20,165 bases of DNA from Prevotella sp. UBA3757 (GTDB taxonomy: Bacteria > Bacteroidota > Bacteroidia > Bacteroidales > Bacteroidaceae), in contig DFGF01000006.1 of NCBI GenBank assembly GCA_002371715.1, forward strand, positions 1-20,165, given 5' to 3'. Both the position numbers and the translations under genes were made by a program. The notes beneath the pieces were generated by a model. The model saw only the letters and a list, made by a program, of their open reading frames with translations, was not told the DNA's origin and did not search any database. Within the stretch, counting starts at the first letter, position 1, and every line of letters starts with the position of its first letter. This document shows, piece after piece, positions 14,542-20,165 of the stretch.

Positions 14542-14697
14542 TTAATCGTTATCGCCGAACGGATTGACATCCGTTGGATCGTAGCCTCTGTCGCCCGACA
14601 TCTGTAGCAGCATCGTGCGGTGCTGAAGTTCGATGACCCGCATCGCGGGCCGCTCGTACTTCCGTCTGTCTGTCATGTAGTGTTTCATATCCGTCAT
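14542..14697 (-). CDS. Small protein, YExPxMxV family (copy B, 51 aa)
   Basis: A 51-codon frame ends in TAA 24 bp before the fimbrillin-like lipoprotein gene, in the same direction. ATGs at codons 1, 4 and 8 are all possible starts; the conserved part begins at RRKYERPAMRVIEL. The product is basic at the N-terminus, contains a hydrophobic TMLLQMSGD stretch, and ends in an acidic tail with NPFGDND. Aligned with copy A (11103-11255) at a constant offset of 8, ten residues are identical: Y14, E15, P17, M19, V21, Q25, L30, L31, S34 and D36. The similarity and the same kind of neighbour argue that both are real genes. Function is unknown. A (GA)n tract lies about 140 bp upstream. Confidence 0.78.
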   Translation of the reverse strand: MTDMKHYMTDRRKYERPAMRVIELQHRTMLLQMSGDRGYDPTDVNPFGDND

Positions 14698-14966
<269 letters not shown>

Positions 14967-15218
14967 CTATTTGTTTGCAACAATTACACAATAATACTCA
15001 AACAAAGAAAGAAGAGAGCAAATATTTAGCACTTTTTGATAAATCTCTTCCTCGAGTTTTACAGCATACGCCTGACAATAGTGATTCTCAACACTCAATC
15101 GGAAATCACCTCTGATAAATTTGTCCATAGACTCAACACCAGAAGTAAAAGTATTAAGACACTGGAAATCAGTCAGTGGGAAAGAAACGAGTTTTCCTAA
15201 AAATGCAGCCCCTTCCAT
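14967..15218 (-). pseudogene. Truncated GNAT acetyltransferase (toxin-like)
   Basis: This 83-codon frame begins like GNAT-family toxins of toxin-antitoxin modules: FQCLNTFTSGVESMDKFIRGDF followed by SVENHYCQAYAVKLEEEI corresponds to the conserved N-terminal F.CG...LD.FL segment and the first beta strands. A full member would continue for 100 or more residues with the acetyl-CoA-binding loop (Q/R-x-x-G-x-G/A), which is absent in all frames downstream. After about residue 58 the sequence becomes unrelated hydrophobic residues and stops. The start overlaps the end of the upstream antitoxin-like gene by 22 bp, typical of coupled toxin-antitoxin pairs. It is therefore likely an inactivated toxin. 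Confidence 0.6.
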
Positions 15219-15373
15219 TCCATCGTCCAGTATTTCTCGCTATCCTTTAGCCTTTGCCGTGCAGCCTTCTCTTTCTCATTGAGCTGCCCCGTCATAGCAC
15301 GACGTAGTGATGCCCGAATCTCTTTCGAAAACTCAGGTGTGATCCGTTCTCTTGGGGAATTAACTCCTAACAT
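15197..15373 (-). CDS. Small antitoxin-like protein (58 aa)
   Basis: A 58-codon frame runs from the ATG at 15373 to the TAG at 15197. The product is charged and helical (ITPEFSKEIRASLRRAM, then LNEKEKAARQRLKDSEKYW), without a membrane segment. It has its own consensus promoter (15413-15443) and overlaps the start of a GNAT toxin-like gene by 22 bp, the arrangement expected for the antitoxin of a toxin-antitoxin module. I recognise no DNA-binding motif, and the family is inferred from context and composition. Because the toxin is truncated, this gene may be an orphan antitoxin or a decaying remnant. Confidence 0.65.
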   Translation of the reverse strand: MLGVNSPRERITPEFSKEIRASLRRAMTGQLNEKEKAARQRLKDSEKYWTMEWKGLHF

Positions 15374-15412
15374 AACTCTACCTCCTAATCGTTATTATAC
15401 ATCTTTTCGCTG

Positions 15413-15443
15413 CAAAGTTACGATATTTTTCTGAATCGACAAT
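15413..15443 (-). promoter_or_regulatory. Promoter of the antitoxin-like gene
   Basis: On the minus strand ATTG (15443-15440), 19 nt, then TAACTTTG (15420-15413). The -7 box is a full match, the upstream box differs by one base. The ATG is 40 bp downstream. Confidence 0.7.
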
Positions 15444-15699
15444 GCTTTTGCCAAGAATTATATAAATATTTTGAGTTTAGTACGTCTCTTTGCTATATAT
15501 ACGCAACACAAACTAAACTTTCTTTTCCCTTTGGGGTGATTTAATCTAATATTGCCTCCAATGTATTTGGATGAGGTAATTAAGAGTGATATGAAGATTC
15601 AACTCTGAGAGCAACTGATGACATATGAATTGTACCAACTTATTTTTTAACGATTACTAAAAGATAAGGGCGAAACGAACAATTCTTGCCAAAAAGTTG

Positions 15700-15707
15700 T
15701 ATATTTG
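15700..15707 (+). promoter_or_regulatory. -7 box of the winged-helix regulator gene
   Basis: TATATTTG lies 31 bp before the ATG at 15739. No good TTTG box occurs at the expected distance, so the promoter may be weak or need an activator. Confidence 0.5.
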
Positions 15708-15738
15708 CAGTCGATAATAGGAAACATTATGCCAAAGT

Positions 15739-16464
15739 ATGAAACAGAAATATGCAGTCATCGTGCTCTTTGCACTGATAGTAGCGTCAAGCCTGACGAG
15801 CCTTGACAGTTATCGCTCAACAAGCCGAAGGGTGAGCGAGGATATGGACAGGGCACTGGCCATCACGATGCAGGAACAGCAGAGCGATGTCATCAGCCAG
15901 GACACCATCCGCACGTTCAACAGCCACCTGCAGATAGCGGCATTGCGGGGCAAGGCTACGCTGGCTGTCGATACCCGCAGCACGCAGTTCAAGGCGTATG
16001 CCCACTGCTCCGAGGCTACCATCTTCAGCCTCTCCGACCAGCGGCCAGCGGCATTGCTGTGGGTGCTGACGGGATGCTGGGCGATGTTCGTGTGGTATCG
16101 CAGAGCCGAGAATCATGGGGACAGGTTGCTTGATTCTGGCCAGAATCATGAACCTGTCCCCGTGATTCTTGGTAATGGCTTTGGCGGCCTGACCTATTCT
16201 GAAACTGAAGGCCGTTTCTATGCGGCTGATGGAAGCCATGTGCAGTTGACTCCCATGCAGCACCAGCTGATGGAGATGTTCTTCCATTCGCCCTCACACT
16301 CATTGTCAAAGACAGAGATTTGTGAGGCCCTGTGGCCCAAGAAACCTGATGCCAACGATACGCTCTATACGCTGATACGCAGGCTGAAACCCGTCATAGA
16401 GCAGCATTCCAACCTCAAAATCGAGTCTGACCGCAGTAAGGCTTATCGGTTGACTATTAAATAA
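15739..16464 (+). CDS. Two-TM membrane protein with C-terminal winged-helix (OmpR-type) DNA-binding domain
   Basis: This 241-aa protein has TM1 (about 4-20), an extracytoplasmic region of about 80 residues, TM2 (about 104-120, ALLWVLTGCWAMFVWYRR with the positive residues after it), a linker (121-147) and a C-terminal winged helix (about 149-241). The winged helix is recognisable by VQLTPMQHQLMEMFF, LSKTEICEALWP, NDTLYTLIRRLKPVIE and the final hairpin with AYRLTI, as in Trans_reg_C domains. It would sense something outside the membrane and bind DNA inside; ToxR has the opposite order with one TM. The linker codons 123-145 consist of an almost perfect inverted repeat (16106-16172) that looks inserted. 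The target genes are unknown; DUF2723 downstream has its own -7 box. Confidence 0.82.
   Translation: MKQKYAVIVLFALIVASSLTSLDSYRSTSRRVSEDMDRALAITMQEQQSDVISQDTIRTFNSHLQIAALRGKATLAVDTRSTQFKAYAHCSEATIFSLSDQRPAALLWVLTGCWAMFVWYRRAENHGDRLLDSGQNHEPVPVILGNGFGGLTYSETEGRFYAADGSHVQLTPMQHQLMEMFFHSPSHSLSKTEICEALWPKKPDANDTLYTLIRRLKPVIEQHSNLKIESDRSKAYRLTIK
16106..16172. repeat. 67-bp near-perfect inverted repeat inside the regulator gene
   Basis: The left arm 16106-16139 pairs with the right arm 16140-16172 around a GG/CC centre. Apart from two single mismatches and a short mismatch/bulge, the arms are identical, with the core GGGGACAGGTT and outer GAATCA. It is read in frame as a 22-23 residue linker. The GGGGACAGG core resembles REP-type palindromes spread by Y1 (RAYT) transposases. 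Confidence 0.9.
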
Positions 16465-16469
16465 TAGGT

Positions 16470-16514
16470 GTCTGACAAAGAACCTGACAATGAAATGTCA
16501 GGCAAATGTCAGAC
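16470..16514. terminator. Nested palindrome, terminator or tandem operator
   Basis: Outer arms GTCTGACA (16470-16477) and TGTCAGAC (16507-16514) enclose inner arms CCTGACA (16483-16489) and TGTCAGG (16496-16502), loop ATGAAA. As RNA this is a two-stage hairpin followed by TTCTTTTTC, suitable as terminator of the regulator gene. As DNA it contains four TGACA half-sites directly upstream of the DUF2723 promoter. Confidence 0.6.
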
Positions 16515-16544
16515 TTCTTTTTCGGCCTGTTAGACGATTGTTGC

Positions 16545-16552
16545 TACCTTTG
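16545..16552 (+). promoter_or_regulatory. -7 box of the DUF2723 gene
   Basis: TACCTTTG is a full -7 match; no clear TTTG box lies upstream. Transcription near 16559 puts the in-frame ATG at 16506 outside the message and supports a start at 16572. Confidence 0.65.
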
Positions 16553-16571
16553 CACGAAAAACGAGCAAAGC

Positions 16572-19499
16572 ATGATGCAACAAACAACCTTTTCAAGAAT
16601 CAATACCTGCGTGGCGTGGCTGATGTTTGTCATCGCCGCCGTGGTGTATGGACTGACCGTTGAGCCTACAGCCAGCCTGTGGGACTGTCCTGAATTCATT
16701 GCCTGTGGCTATAAGCTGGAGATTGGCCATCCGCCTGGAGCACCCTTCTTCATGCTGGCCGCCAACCTCTTCTCTCAGTTTGCCAGCAGTCCGTCGCAAG
16801 TGGCACTGATGGTCAACCTGCTGTCGGCCCTGCTGAGTGCCGGCTGCATCTTCTTCCTCTTCCTCACCATCACGCATCTGGCCCAAAAGCTGATGACACC
16901 TGAACAGACAGCTATCCCCATGTCACAGGTTATCACCATCGAGGCTTGCGGCGTGGTGGGCGCACTGGCCTATGCCTTCAGCGACACGTTCTGGTATTCA
17001 GCCGTCGAGGCCGAGGTCTATGCCTTCTCCAGTTTCCTGACGGCACTGATGTTCTGGCTGATACTGAAGTGGGAGACTGAGGCCGACGAGTCTGGCAGCG
17101 ACCGCTGGATCATCCTGATAGCCTATATCACAGGCCTTTCCATTGGTGTCCACCTGCTCTGCCTGCTCTGTCTGCCGGCGATGTCGCTGGTGGTTTATTT
17201 CCGCAAGGCCAAGCAAATCACCATGTTTGGCATGCTGAAAGCCCTCGTGGCAGGATGCCTGTTGCTGGGTGTCATCCTTTATGGCGTCATCCCTGGTGTT
17301 GTGAAGTTGGGGGCCTATGTCATCCTGCTTGTGGCTGTGCTCGTGTACCTATATTATAAAGTACGAAGCAGACGGTACAAACTCTCACTGGCATGTCTGC
17401 TGATGATCTTGGCAGGCTACAGCAGCTATGGCGTCATCTACATCCGCGCCAATGCCAATCCACCAATGTGCGAGAATGCCCCTGGCAACGTCGTTGCCCT
17501 CGCCAGTTATCTGAACCGTGAGCAATACGGCAAGACACCACTGCTATACGGACAGGCTTACACCAGCGAACTGGACTACGAGGCCCTTCAGCGCGAAGGC
17601 GAGTACCGCTATAAAGAAAACATGATGTTTCCACGTATGCACTCCCAACGCCACGCCAAGGCTTACGAGGACTGGATGGGCGGTGTGGAGAAGAAGGAGA
17701 ATCTGCCCACCATGAGGGAGAACCTGCGTTTCTTCCTCACGTATCAGGTGAACTTCATGTACTGGCGCTACTTCCTGTGGAACTTCGTAGGTAGGCAGAA
17801 CAATATCCAGGGGCACGGCGAAGTGGAGCACGGCAACTGGATAACGGGCTTCCGATGGATAGACGACTGGTTGCTGGGGTGCGACACGTCACAATTGCCT
17901 TCAGACCTCGCCGAGAACAAGGGGCGCAACGTGTTCTACGGTCTGCCGCTGCTGTTGGGCCTCACTGGTATCTGCTGGCAGTGGCGACGTGGGCGTGAGG
18001 GGCGGCAGCAACTGCTGATAGTCACCCTGCTATTTGTAATGACAGGACTTGCCATCGTGCTCTATCTGAACCAGACGCCCCTCCAGCCTCGTGAGCGCGA
18101 TTATGCCTATGCCGGCTCCTTCTATGCCTTCGCCATCTGGATTGGCTTGGGGGTAGCGGGCGTAGAGAAGACCCTCCTCCGACTCCTCCCTGTAGGGCGG
18201 AGAGTAAATACATCTGCATCAGAACTATCTACTCCCCTCCATACAGGGAGGGGCTGGGGGGTGGGTCTCTTATGCCTCTTAGTCCCGCTTCAGATGGTCT
18301 CGCAGACGTGGGACGATCATGACCGCTCCGGCCGTTATACCTGTCGCGACTTCGGCGCCAACTATCTGGAGAGCATGCAGCGCGAGGGCCACCCCATCAT
18401 CCTGACCTCCGGCGACAACGATACGTTCCCGCTGTGGTACAACCATGAGGTGGAGGGTGTGCGGACGGATACGCGCGATGTCAACATGGAATACCTGCAG
18501 ACCCCTTGGTATATCGACCAGATGAAGCGCCCTGCCTACGACTCGCCAGCCCTGCCCATCAGATGGCAGCCGGAGGACTATCAGGAAGGCCAGAGGGAGT
18601 ATATCCCCATTCGCCCAGAACTGAAGGTGGAGATAGAGGCGTACATGGCCCAGCATCCTGAAGAGGCCCGGCAACTGTTAGGCGACAACCCTTATGAACT
18701 GAAGAACATCATCCGGAAATGGGTGCTCAATGACTCGGGCGACATGCAGTGCATTCCCACGGACAGCGTCACTATCACGTCCAGCGAGGGCACGATGCGG
18801 ATTTCCCTTAAGGGCAAGCTGGCACTCTACAAAAACGAGCTGATGGTGCTCGAGCTGTTGTCGCATGCCGACTGGAGCCGCCCCGTCTACGCCTCTATCA
18901 GCATGGGGCCCGACCAGCTGTCGTTCCTTCGCGACCACATGGTGCTCGAAGGGCTGGCCTGGCGCATCTCACCCACGGCAACGGGCCGGAGTGTGGACAC
19001 CGGGCGGCTCTACGACAACGTGATGCACCGCTTCCGCTTCGGCAACCTCAGCAAGAAAGGTATTTATGCCGATGCCGACGTGCTGCACATGGCCAACACC
19101 CACCAGATGGTCATGTCCATCCTGATAGACTCGCTGTTGGAGCAGGGCGACACAGAACGGGCCATAGAGGTGTGTCGGAAGTGGCAGCGGGAAATGCCTG
19201 ATGAGAATGTGCCCTACACTGAGGCCGCTCTCTCGATGGCCCGATGCTTCTATGCTGTGCAACGGTCGGCGGATGGTGACAAGATTGTCAGCAGCCTGCT
19301 GCGCCGTGCTGACGAGTGGCTCTCATGGATAGCCACCATCCGACCGTCTCGCCGTGCCGGTTCTCTCTACTCTCAGTACTCCTGGCTACAGACCATGCAG
19401 CATGCACTCGCCGTGGCCGTACAAAATGAACGAAAAGATATTTACCAACAATACAGCAAACAATATGAACACTACATCCGGCAATATCCCCAAGACTAA
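16572..19499 (+). CDS. DUF2723 (TMEM260-like) multi-pass GT-C-type membrane protein
   Basis: This protein has 975 residues from the ATG at 16572 (a second ATG is at 16575). The N-terminal half is membrane-embedded with about a dozen hydrophobic segments. The first loop carries VEPTASLWDCPEFIACGYKLEIGHPPGAPFF, the hallmark of DUF2723, with an acidic pair in the position where GT-C glycosyltransferases have catalytic acids. The eukaryotic relative TMEM260 is an O-mannosyltransferase, so a lipid-linked sugar transferase acting outside the inner membrane is likely but not shown for bacterial members. The second half contains the conserved TWDDHDRSGRYTCRDFGANYL, SGDNDTFPLWYNHEVEGVRTD and WYIDQM blocks, then a soluble, TPR-like C-terminus. 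Codons about 538-565 come from an inserted repeat (18186-18266). The end overlaps the DUF3098 gene by 35 bp. Confidence 0.92.
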   Translation: MMQQTTFSRINTCVAWLMFVIAAVVYGLTVEPTASLWDCPEFIACGYKLEIGHPPGAPFFMLAANLFSQFASSPSQVALMVNLLSALLSAGCIFFLFLTITHLAQKLMTPEQTAIPMSQVITIEACGVVGALAYAFSDTFWYSAVEAEVYAFSSFLTALMFWLILKWETEADESGSDRWIILIAYITGLSIGVHLLCLLCLPAMSLVVYFRKAKQITMFGMLKALVAGCLLLGVILYGVIPGVVKLGAYVILLVAVLVYLYYKVRSRRYKLSLACLLMILAGYSSYGVIYIRANANPPMCENAPGNVVALASYLNREQYGKTPLLYGQAYTSELDYEALQREGEYRYKENMMFPRMHSQRHAKAYEDWMGGVEKKENLPTMRENLRFFLTYQVNFMYWRYFLWNFVGRQNNIQGHGEVEHGNWITGFRWIDDWLLGCDTSQLPSDLAENKGRNVFYGLPLLLGLTGICWQWRRGREGRQQLLIVTLLFVMTGLAIVLYLNQTPLQPRERDYAYAGSFYAFAIWIGLGVAGVEKTLLRLLPVGRRVNTSASELSTPLHTGRGWGVGLLCLLVPLQMVSQTWDDHDRSGRYTCRDFGANYLESMQREGHPIILTSGDNDTFPLWYNHEVEGVRTDTRDVNMEYLQTPWYIDQMKRPAYDSPALPIRWQPEDYQEGQREYIPIRPELKVEIEAYMAQHPEEARQLLGDNPYELKNIIRKWVLNDSGDMQCIPTDSVTITSSEGTMRISLKGKLALYKNELMVLELLSHADWSRPVYASISMGPDQLSFLRDHMVLEGLAWRISPTATGRSVDTGRLYDNVMHRFRFGNLSKKGIYADADVLHMANTHQMVMSILIDSLLEQGDTERAIEVCRKWQREMPDENVPYTEAALSMARCFYAVQRSADGDKIVSSLLRRADEWLSWIATIRPSRRAGSLYSQYSWLQTMQHALAVAVQNERKDIYQQYSKQYEHYIRQYPQD
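18186..18266. repeat. Inverted-repeat element with G-rich tail, in frame inside the DUF2723 gene
   Basis: Arms 18186-18206 (CTCCCTGTAGGGCGGAGAGTA-type) and 18230-18250 match in 18 of 21 positions. The right arm continues into a G-rich tail (GGGCTGGGGGGTGGG). CTCCCC...AGGGAGGGG...GGGGGTGGG elements are scattered in many Bacteroidota genomes in my recollection. Here the element is translated as a loop (TPLHTGRGWGVG) without breaking the frame. Confidence 0.8.
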
Positions 19500-19710
19500 T
19501 CGCTCCTGGTCGGCCCCCTTCACCCGTCGCCGCATCATGGTGGCAGCCTGCCTTCTGACAGCCACGGGCTATCTCCTGATGGCAGGGCCCGGCAGCACAG
19601 AGCAGTCGTTCTGTGCCGACATCTTCTCAGCGCGAAGAATCGTCCTCGCCCCGTTGCTATGCCTGAGCGGCTACCTGCTCATTATCATTGCCATTTTGAG
19701 GAAAGGCTGA
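19465..19710 (+). CDS. DUF3098 family small membrane protein
   Basis: This 81-aa protein starts at the ATG at 19465; upstream in-frame ATGs at 19426 and 19354 lie deeper inside the DUF2723 gene. It has two transmembrane helices (about 23-40 and 60-78) joined by a loop with the family signature: GYLLMAGPGS, then FCADIFSARRIVLAPLLCLSGYLL. DUF3098 proteins are short Bacteroidota inner-membrane proteins of unknown function. The gene overlaps the end of the DUF2723 gene by 35 bp in another frame, so the two are likely translationally coupled. An esterase remnant begins 8 bp after its stop. Confidence 0.85.
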   Translation: MNTTSGNIPKTNRSWSAPFTRRRIMVAACLLTATGYLLMAGPGSTEQSFCADIFSARRIVLAPLLCLSGYLLIIIAILRKG

Positions 19711-19718
19711 ACAACTCT

Positions 19719-20003
19719 ATGAGCACTCTGATTTCGCCCGAATTGCTTGTTTATTTCAAACAAGTATTGTATGCCAGTCTGCCATTCATCTGCGGAACCT
19801 ATTCGCTGAAAAGCCGCGACCGTAGCGAACTGATTGTGAAGTCCCTGCATCGCCTTGCAGAAGAAGATCCTATTTTCCACGTGGTTGACATCGAGGATGC
19901 AACCATCCAACGTGACCGATTGCATTTTGACAGCAAAGGCGCAGAGTTATTAGGGCGGCGTATTTATAAGCGGCTTACTGAGGTCACTGGAGGTATTCGA
20001 TAA
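19719..20003 (+). pseudogene. C-terminal remnant of an SGNH / sialate O-acetylesterase-like hydrolase
   Basis: The frame has 94 codons. Its second half is the end of an SGNH-fold esterase: LPFICGTYSL, then FHVVDIEDATIQRDRLHFDSKGAELLGRRIYKRL, in which D-x-x-HF carries the Asp/His of the catalytic triad. The nucleophile block (GDS or QGQSN type) and about 150 upstream residues are missing, and the first 25 codons (MSTLISPELLVYFKQVLY) do not look like the family. The fragment therefore cannot be an active esterase. It lies 8 bp after the DUF3098 stop and could be co-transcribed as a small peptide, but a deletion remnant is the simplest reading. Confidence 0.6.
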
Positions 20004-20048
20004 ATTCCAATTTATCTGACTTGACGATGCCAAAGGAGCGAAATGTGA

Positions 20049-20150
20049 AAAGTTTACTACTTCATCGATACCATCATCTACCCCTCCGATACTGGCGGCT
20101 ATGACCTGTATCGCAGCCTCTCGCCGCGATTCTCTGGCGAGAGTGTCTAA
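20049..20150 (+). pseudogene. Short open stretch, possible gene fragment
   Basis: Directly after a stop, 33 codons without a start encode KVYYFIDTIIYPSDTGGYDL and a Ser/Arg-rich end before TAA. The aromatic-rich composition looks protein-like rather than random, but I do not recognise it. It may be another remnant next to the esterase fragment. Confidence 0.25.
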
Positions 20151-20165
20151 AAATCATACGCTTTA

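Larger units (their letters stand above)
15374..15738. other. AT-rich intergenic region between antitoxin-like and regulator genes
   Basis: No gene is supported in these 365 bp. It holds the antitoxin promoter (15413-15443, minus) and the -7 box of the regulator gene (15700-15707, plus). A weak imperfect hairpin (GCCTCCAA ... TTTGGATGAGG, about 15555-15577) is visible. The composition is clearly more AT-rich than the neighbouring genes, which fits the right edge of an acquired island. Confidence 0.6.

Overview
The window looks like a chromosomal segment of a Bacteroidales bacterium, most likely Prevotella or a close Prevotellaceae relative. The evidence is Bacteroidota-type promoters (TTTG about 20 nt upstream of TAnnTTTG) in front of several genes, families typical of the phylum (DUF2723, DUF3098, fimbrillin-like lipoprotein, Bacteroidales-type TrpS), and period-7 intergenic repeats. 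No taxonomic search could be run.

Left part (1-7230), GC-rich core genome. A minus-strand cluster encodes a membrane-anchored HTH-like protein, an NfeD-like protein, a DUF975 membrane protein and a partial SPFH/stomatin protein. NfeD and SPFH are classical partners, so this is a membrane-organisation cluster. trpS is divergent from it. A convergent HExxH protein gene overlaps the 3' end of trpS by 28 bp. It is followed, on the minus strand, by the O-acetylhomoserine sulfhydrylase gene and by a divergent NAD-dependent DNA ligase whose promoter fixes its start at 7230.

Middle part (7231-15700), accessory and compositionally mixed. A 1155-aa secreted beta-repeat protein is followed by a 50-aa protein. 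A tRNA-Ser(GCU)/tRNA-Glu(CUC) pair with its own promoter and hairpin terminator comes next. Directly after the terminator lies a relic of a Mob/Pre plasmid relaxase, butted against a 3'-truncated, frame-split gene on the other strand. On the minus strand there follow a 732-aa fimbrillin-like lipoprotein with glycine-rich beta-repeats, its upstream 51-aa protein, a 30-bp (GA)n tract, and a toxin-antitoxin-like pair whose GNAT toxin is truncated. This is a decayed island downstream of tRNA genes.

Right part (15739-20165). A two-TM regulator with a C-terminal winged helix, the DUF2723 GT-C-like membrane protein, a DUF3098 protein overlapping its end, and a remnant of an SGNH esterase.

Most interesting points: (1) two paralogous ~50-aa proteins, one beside each large surface beta-repeat protein, sharing an ungapped motif; (2) five different period-7 repeat arrays, all in gene junctions on the 3' side of a stop codon, four of them carrying stops in all three frames; (3) two different inverted-repeat elements inserted in frame inside two neighbouring membrane-protein genes.
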